Shown in pieces: positions 5,680 to 9,634 of a stretch of DNA of 9,634 bases (position 1 is the first letter of the stretch; each line of letters begins with the position of its first letter). The notes beneath the pieces are model-generated. The model saw nothing but the letters and a program-made list of their open reading frames with translations, was not told where the DNA came from and searched no databases. Origin of the DNA: Kangiellaceae bacterium (GTDB lineage: Bacteria; Pseudomonadota; Gammaproteobacteria; Enterobacterales; Kangiellaceae); assembly GCA_030590405.1 (NCBI GenBank), contig JAUUYO010000134.1, positions 1 through 9,634 on the forward strand. The letters are read 5' to 3'. A program made the position numbers and the translations under genes.

Positions 5680-6909
5680 ATGTTAGTCGAAAAGGACGTT
5701 GCTCGATTAAGTGTTGGTTGTTATGTCTCCAGTATTGTCAAACAATCGGGTTCCCATAAACTGAAACATCAGGGTTGGATAAAAAGCTTACATACGATTG
5801 AAATCCTGATAGATAAAGGGGTTGAACGAGTCATTGTTGATACCAGTAAACACCTGAAAGAGGAAAAAACGGTCGGATCGGTTCGTGATCTCGCCAAAGA
5901 AAAACAAAACGAACATTTAACTGGCGCGCTCAGCAAACCAGACAAAAAAACTTCCAAAGACAATTTCGCCGAATCTATCGATAAAGCCAAAGCTATATTC
6001 GATGAGTCCAAACAAATTCAAAGACAATTATTTGATGATGTGATGTGCGGGCGTCAAATTGAGCTTGAACCAATTATTGAAATTACCCGGCAAACCACTG
6101 AAGCTATTTTTGAAAACCCTGACGCGCTTGCCTGCATTATTAATATTAGAGAAAAAGACGAATATCTTCTGGAGCATTCGACAGCTGTTTCTATTTTAAT
6201 GTCTATTTTTTCCCGATTTATGGAAATCGACATAAAAACCACAAGGGGCTTGTCTATCGGTGCCTTTTTACATGATGTTGGAAAAATAAAGATCCCGGAT
6301 AATATATTGAATAAACCGGCCAAACTTACCGAAAAAGAGTTCGATATTATGAAAACTCATGTATTACATTCGGTTAATATCATTAATAAAATCCCGAGGA
6401 TTTCAAAGCTCAGCCTGGAAGTTGCGGCACAACACCACGAAAAACTGGATGCCAGTGGTTATCCTATGGGATTGCAGGCTGATAAAATCTCGCAATATGG
6501 CCGTATGATTACTATTTGTGATATTTTCGACGCATGTACTGCGAATCGGGTATATAAAAATGGCATGGCGCAAGTCAAGGCTTTTGCTATTCTTAGAAAT
6601 ATGGCCGAGCGAAAAATGTTAGATAGCAGCTTAGTGATTAGTTTTATCAACTGTATGGGGGTTTATCCGATCGGCTCTCTGGTTAAGCTTGAATCCAATC
6701 AACTTGCGGTGGTTGAATCCCATAATTTAGACGATCCGATACGGCCAAAGGTTAAAGCTTTTTTTAGTGTCAGTCAGAACCATTTTGTTGCGGCCAGAGA
6801 TATCGATCTGTCTGAACAAAAGCTGGAACATATAGAAAAAGGTGTCAGAGCTGATGACTTTGATTTGGATATGAATAAAATCTTGGAATTTTTGATCCTT
6901 GATGGTTAG
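5680..6909 (+). CDS. DUF3391 / HD-GYP domain protein, probable cyclic-di-GMP phosphodiesterase
   Basis: Residue numbers are from ATG 5680 (409 aa). The first 70 or so residues (MLVEKDVARLSVGCYV...) match the DUF3391 domain that commonly precedes HD-GYP. A lysine-rich linker follows to about 125. The HD-GYP domain spans about 160-370, with His166, His198-Asp199 in HDVGKIKIP, His227 and His230 in KTHVLH, His252-His253-Glu254, and Gly260-Tyr261-Pro262. The metal-binding set looks complete. The GYP motif reads HHEKLDASGYP, with Ala258 where Gly is usual. Such enzymes hydrolyse c-di-GMP, affecting motility and biofilm. The frame is open back to a TTG at 5632, but the ATG fits the domain start and has CGGA nine bases upstream, so it is preferred. 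It lies 274 bp after the cyclase fusion, on the same strand. No membrane segment is seen. Confidence 0.9.
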   Translation: MLVEKDVARLSVGCYVSSIVKQSGSHKLKHQGWIKSLHTIEILIDKGVERVIVDTSKHLKEEKTVGSVRDLAKEKQNEHLTGALSKPDKKTSKDNFAESIDKAKAIFDESKQIQRQLFDDVMCGRQIELEPIIEITRQTTEAIFENPDALACIINIREKDEYLLEHSTAVSILMSIFSRFMEIDIKTTRGLSIGAFLHDVGKIKIPDNILNKPAKLTEKEFDIMKTHVLHSVNIINKIPRISKLSLEVAAQHHEKLDASGYPMGLQADKISQYGRMITICDIFDACTANRVYKNGMAQVKAFAILRNMAERKMLDSSLVISFINCMGVYPIGSLVKLESNQLAVVESHNLDDPIRPKVKAFFSVSQNHFVAARDIDLSEQKLEHIEKGVRADDFDLDMNKILEFLILDG

Positions 6910-6999
6910 ATAAGCTGATGTCAGATAATCTAGTGTTAGATAAAATCTTTTTGCCAGGAAAGGAAAAGCACAAAGCTCACAAAAACTTCAAAAGGTTGG

Positions 7000-7020
7000 A
7001 GCGGCTACTATTCGGCCGCT
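7000..7020 (+). terminator. Probable terminator of the HD-GYP gene
   Basis: AGCGGC (7000-7005) and GCCGCT (7015-7020) form a 6-bp GC-rich stem around a nine-base loop, about 90 bp past the HD-GYP stop. A T-rich but interrupted tract follows (TATTTCGTATTTTTC). Confidence 0.5.
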
Positions 7021-7051
7021 TATTTCGTATTTTTCGTGTCTTTGATGATTC

Positions 7052-7071
7052 ATTAATGAGGGCTCATTAAT
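7052..7071. repeat. Inverted repeat between convergent genes; terminator or operator-like
   Basis: ATTAATGAG (7052-7060) and CTCATTAAT (7063-7071) are perfect reverse complements two bases apart. The repeat lies 22-42 bases past the full-length pepD stop on the minus strand, and on the plus strand it is followed by CCTTTTCT. It could assist termination of either convergent gene, but the T-tract is short and the stem AT-rich. Confidence 0.45.
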
Positions 7072-7093
7072 CCTTTTCTAATGATAAGCAAAT

Positions 7094-8551
7094 CTATTTC
7101 AGAGGAATATTGGCCAAACTATACAACAAATAATCCCAGAATTTTTGTACCGAAGGGATATGACAACGCTCATCCGGTGAGTGAGCGCCGCGGATGGTTG
7201 GACCAAATGAAATCATATCCATCTCTGGGTAAGGTTCACCTAATAAACCGCATTCTAAACCCTAATGGATCACCTTTATGGCTGGCGTTTTGCCAAATAG
7301 CGCTTTATATCCTTTGCTCATGGTTTGTAATATGGCTGAATCAGGATTAGGTTTCCAACCTGGATAAGCGCCACTGATTTCAGTTTTAGCGCCAATCATT
7401 TCAAAAGTTCCTGCGATTAGTTGGCAGGTGAAATCTCTGGCAGAGTTAATCAAACTTCTGGTTAAACAGATGATCTCGATCCGATCCTCATAAGATTTTA
7501 CAATGGCCAAATTATTGGATGTTTCAACGACACCTTCGAATTGATCGCTCATGCGTAGCGGGGCGCTGATACAAGATGCGATAGCAAGTTGGAGCTTGTT
7601 TTGCAGCTCCTGAGTTAAAACCATGTTCGGTAATGCCGCAGTTTGAATATCAATGGTCAAATTGATTTCAGTCTTACCGTATTCAGCCAGCATTAATTGA
7701 GAGAATTCTTCAATGGCCTGTTTGAAAGCGGCTTCACAGGCTTGGTCAAAAGTGACCAGAGTAAATGATTCTCTCGGGATAGCATTTCTTAATGTGCCGC
7801 CATTGAAATTAGCAACCCGAATATCCAGTTTTTTCGCATAGCTCAGCAAAAAACGATTGACCATTTGATTGGCGTTGGCTCTGCCATGTTCAATATCCAG
7901 ACCGGAATGCCCGCCCAGTAATCCTTTGACCTGAATTTCATAAGCAATGTGTGAATCTGGTGTTGCCTGCTGTTGTAATTGAAGGGTCGAGATAATGTCC
8001 GCACCGCCAGCACAACCCACATAAAGTTCGCCTTCATCTTCGGTATCTAAATTTAGCAATATATCGGCTTCTAAGTAACCAGACTCTAGGCCAAAGGCTC
8101 CTCTCATGGAGGTTTCTTCTTCGATTGTGCAGAGTAATTCAAGTGGGCCGTGAGTAATGTCATCGGAGAGCATCACTGCCAATCCTGCTGCCACGCCAAT
8201 ACCGTTATCAGAGCCCAAAGTGGTCCCTTTGGCTTTTAACCACTCGCCATCAATATAGGTGGTTATGGGATCATTGACAAAATCGTGAGTAGAGTCGGCA
8301 TTTTTTTGTGGAACCATATCCACATGGCCTTGTATTACAACGCATTGACGATCTTGCATGCCTTCTGTAGCAGGTTTACTGACAATTAAATTACCAGTGG
8401 GATCAATCACTGTTTTTAAACCCTTTTCATCGCACAAACAACGTATGTGATCTCTGAGTTTAAGTTCGTGTTTGGATGGGTGGGGGATATCGCAAATTTG
8501 TTTAAAAATCGACCAAACTGGCGTTGGTGATAGAGTTTCGATACTGCTCAC
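7094..8551 (-). pseudogene. pepD: Aminoacyl-histidine dipeptidase PepD, interrupted by an in-frame TAG at codon 430
   Basis: PepD (M20C, dizinc) cleaves Xaa-His dipeptides in the cytosol. The start is GTG at 8551-8549, with AAGGA (8565-8561) nine bases upstream. Zinc and catalytic residues are in place: His76-Val-Asp78 in QGHVDMVPQKN, Asp115 in GSDNG, Glu145-Glu146 in TIEEETS, and Asp169. The uninterrupted part stops after codon 429 (KVIH) at TAG 7264-7262. The same frame continues without any other stop to TAG 7096-7094, encoding GLECGLLGEPYPEMDM and then RGAHSPDE with His457, the last metal ligand. Total length is 485 codons plus the stop, equal to E. coli PepD (485). Relatives have IHAGLECG, so the TAG replaces an Ala codon. 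The truncated product lacks 56 residues and His457, so it is probably inactive unless the stop is suppressed. A sequencing error or a recent mutation is possible, because the tail is not decayed. Confidence 0.93.
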
Positions 8552-8869
8552 AAATGAAATTCCTTAAATAGAGATAATTTTTAATACTACCAAAATACAG
8601 TGATTACTGAAATATTTATAATTCTCAAACCCTTATAGAGATCTAAATTAATCTCAATCTGCCTCAATCCCGTCATTTTTTGCTGGTTGCGTTCCTCCTT
8701 TTATGCCAGTGCTGTTTTTAAACGCTCGCCATTCTGCACTCAAACCGCCTTGGCTCGGATTAAAAAAACAGTGCGTTGCTTTTACTCAGCGCAGCCTCTC
8801 CATAGTCATAAGTGATAAGATGAGATATCCACATTTGTTTTTCTTTACAGAGAGTGTTGCAACCATTTG
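8552..8869. other. 318-bp gap between pepD and the last gene
   Basis: The pepD Shine-Dalgarno (AAGGA, 8565-8561) lies at its left end; no clear pepD promoter hexamers were found. The right half holds a terminator-like hairpin for the downstream gene (8762-8793) and a start-less 43-codon open stretch on the minus strand (8785-8657) described in the findings. CTGTTTTT (8712-8719) and AAAAACAG (8764-8771) form an 8-bp inverted repeat 44 bp apart, so the intervening segment could fold as one larger structure. Confidence 0.6.
8762..8793 (-). terminator. Candidate terminator for the 8870-9571 gene
   Basis: On the minus strand TGCGCTG (8793-8787) pairs with CAACGCA (8778-8772) around an eight-base loop with one C-A mismatch. 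Three bases later comes a run of seven T (8768-8762). It lies about 77 bases past the stop of the upstream gene. The mismatch keeps confidence moderate. Confidence 0.5.
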
Positions 8870-9571
8870 TTACGCATCAGTGGCACTTTCATTTTGTTGT
8901 GATAAGTGTCGCTGATAGTCTTCACTCTCTAGTTCTTTAAACCTCAAGTGATCATTCAGCAATTTTTCGTGGAGCTTTTTTTTCTTTTCTTCTTGAGCGA
9001 GAATTTCATCATCTACTTGTTGATCGAAATCTTTTTGAGAGGTTGGGCTAATATTATTCCTTCTATTTTGGGCGATAATTTGGTCAACGATATCATATTC
9101 CTCAATTGGCCCAAGTTGTTCAAACACATAAGGAGGCATAAACGTTGGAAAGGACTCGTAGGGATAAGCTTCTTGAACCTCGGTTTTTAATGCTTGAATA
9201 TCTTGAGGTAATTTAATCGTTATGCTACTCATGATCACTTCGATTAGCTTGGTATAGGCTTTCATTAATCCTGAGTCTTTGGCACAAGCCGATTGGGTGA
9301 ACCTTACGGTTAATAAATGCTCATCAGTAATTGGTGTTTGCCAGACTGTTTGAAAAGAGTTGTACTCATGCTTGTCTTCATCTTCATCCGAATAACAAAG
9401 ATAGTTCGCCCAATCAATATCATTGATTGTTTGATGATTATAATCAAGGCGACTGTAGCCTGAAGTGGCATATAAACGGGATAATAGGATATAGCGCTCT
9501 ATTGCGCATTCTAGTCGCCTTGGTCGAAAAAGGCTTCTAAACTCAGGTATACGGGATACTGAAATATTCAT
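8870..9571 (-). CDS. Hypothetical protein with charged coiled-coil C-terminus
   Basis: I do not recognise this family. The product is 233 residues from the ATG at 9571. It is soluble-looking, with no signal peptide or membrane helix. The N-terminal half has a basic patch (FRPRRLE) then an acidic run (CYSDEDEDKHEY). The middle contains FMPPYVFEQLGPIEEYDIVDQ. The last 55 or so residues are very charged and likely helical or coiled-coil (EILAQEEKKKKLHEKLLND). Two ATGs are possible. The one at 9577 has AGGGG only two bases away; the one at 9571 has it eight bases away and is preferred. The frame is also open upstream to the window edge (19 more codons after 9577, reading WVYKGLPIFDWNKLGD), so the true gene may begin outside. 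The stop is TAA at 8872-8870. Confidence 0.65.
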   Translation of the reverse strand: MNISVSRIPEFRSLFRPRRLECAIERYILLSRLYATSGYSRLDYNHQTINDIDWANYLCYSDEDEDKHEYNSFQTVWQTPITDEHLLTVRFTQSACAKDSGLMKAYTKLIEVIMSSITIKLPQDIQALKTEVQEAYPYESFPTFMPPYVFEQLGPIEEYDIVDQIIAQNRRNNISPTSQKDFDQQVDDEILAQEEKKKKLHEKLLNDHLRFKELESEDYQRHLSQQNESATDA

Positions 9572-9634
9572 GGACATATCCCCTAATTTATTCCAGTCAA
9601 AAATTGGTAATCCTTTGTAAACCCATTTTCTACC

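Noticed and set aside
7262..7264. TAG recoded genome-wide as a sense codon
   Set aside because: TAG also ends the cyclase, HD-GYP and full-length pepD genes in this window, so a general reassignment does not fit.
7081..7350. Plus-strand 89-codon open frame ending in a hydrophobic stretch
   Set aside because: It lies antisense to the conserved 3' part of pepD (including His457), which explains the openness. It has no ribosome binding site or family resemblance.
8703..8915. Plus-strand 70-codon frame in the pepD to 8870 gap
   Set aside because: It overlaps the end of the minus-strand gene and the terminator hairpin. Its composition is not protein-like beyond chance and it has no ribosome binding site.

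Overview
The window looks like chromosomal DNA of a marine-type gammaproteobacterium. It is AT-rich, and its UvrB and PepD-type aminoacyl-histidine dipeptidase are close in sequence and length to the E. coli proteins as I remember them. It also carries a rhombosortase-type rhomboid protease, a family centred on GlyGly-CTERM-producing gammaproteobacteria. I cannot fix the genus; the Kangiella/Aliikangiella neighbourhood is only a guess.

Layout, left to right. 1-584 (-) is the 5' part of a rhombosortase gene cut by the window edge. 799-875 (-) is tRNA-Asn(GUU), with a good sigma70 promoter behind it and a hairpin/T-tract terminator after it. 876-1371 has no convincing protein gene. It holds a perfect 8-bp-stem hairpin followed by what may be a decayed IS200/IS605 (TnpB-like) tail, then promoter elements for uvrB (1372-3375, +). 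Two signalling genes follow on the + strand. At 3624-5405 is a fusion of 42 uninterrupted pentapeptide repeats to a class III nucleotide cyclase domain with altered catalytic positions. At 5680-6909 is a DUF3391/HD-GYP protein, probably a cyclic-di-GMP phosphodiesterase. The end of the cyclase gene is a five-copy 18-bp tandem repeat that carries the stop codon in each unit.

Convergent to these is pepD (7094-8551, -). It is full-length by homology but interrupted by an in-frame TAG at codon 430, upstream of the last metal-ligand histidine. A 318-bp gap contains a terminator and an odd start-less 43-codon open stretch. The last gene (8870-9571 or longer, -) encodes an unrecognised acidic, coiled-coil-ended protein.

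The genes do not form one pathway. uvrB (DNA repair), tRNA-Asn, pepD (peptide turnover) and the rhombosortase (surface-protein processing) are independent units. The cyclase fusion and HD-GYP gene are adjacent, co-oriented and both in second-messenger families, so they are the best candidate for a functional pair. With 274 bp between them, however, a single transcript is not assured. The strongest anomalies are the internal amber codon in pepD, the stop-codon-containing repeat array, and the pentapeptide-cyclase with non-canonical active-site residues.
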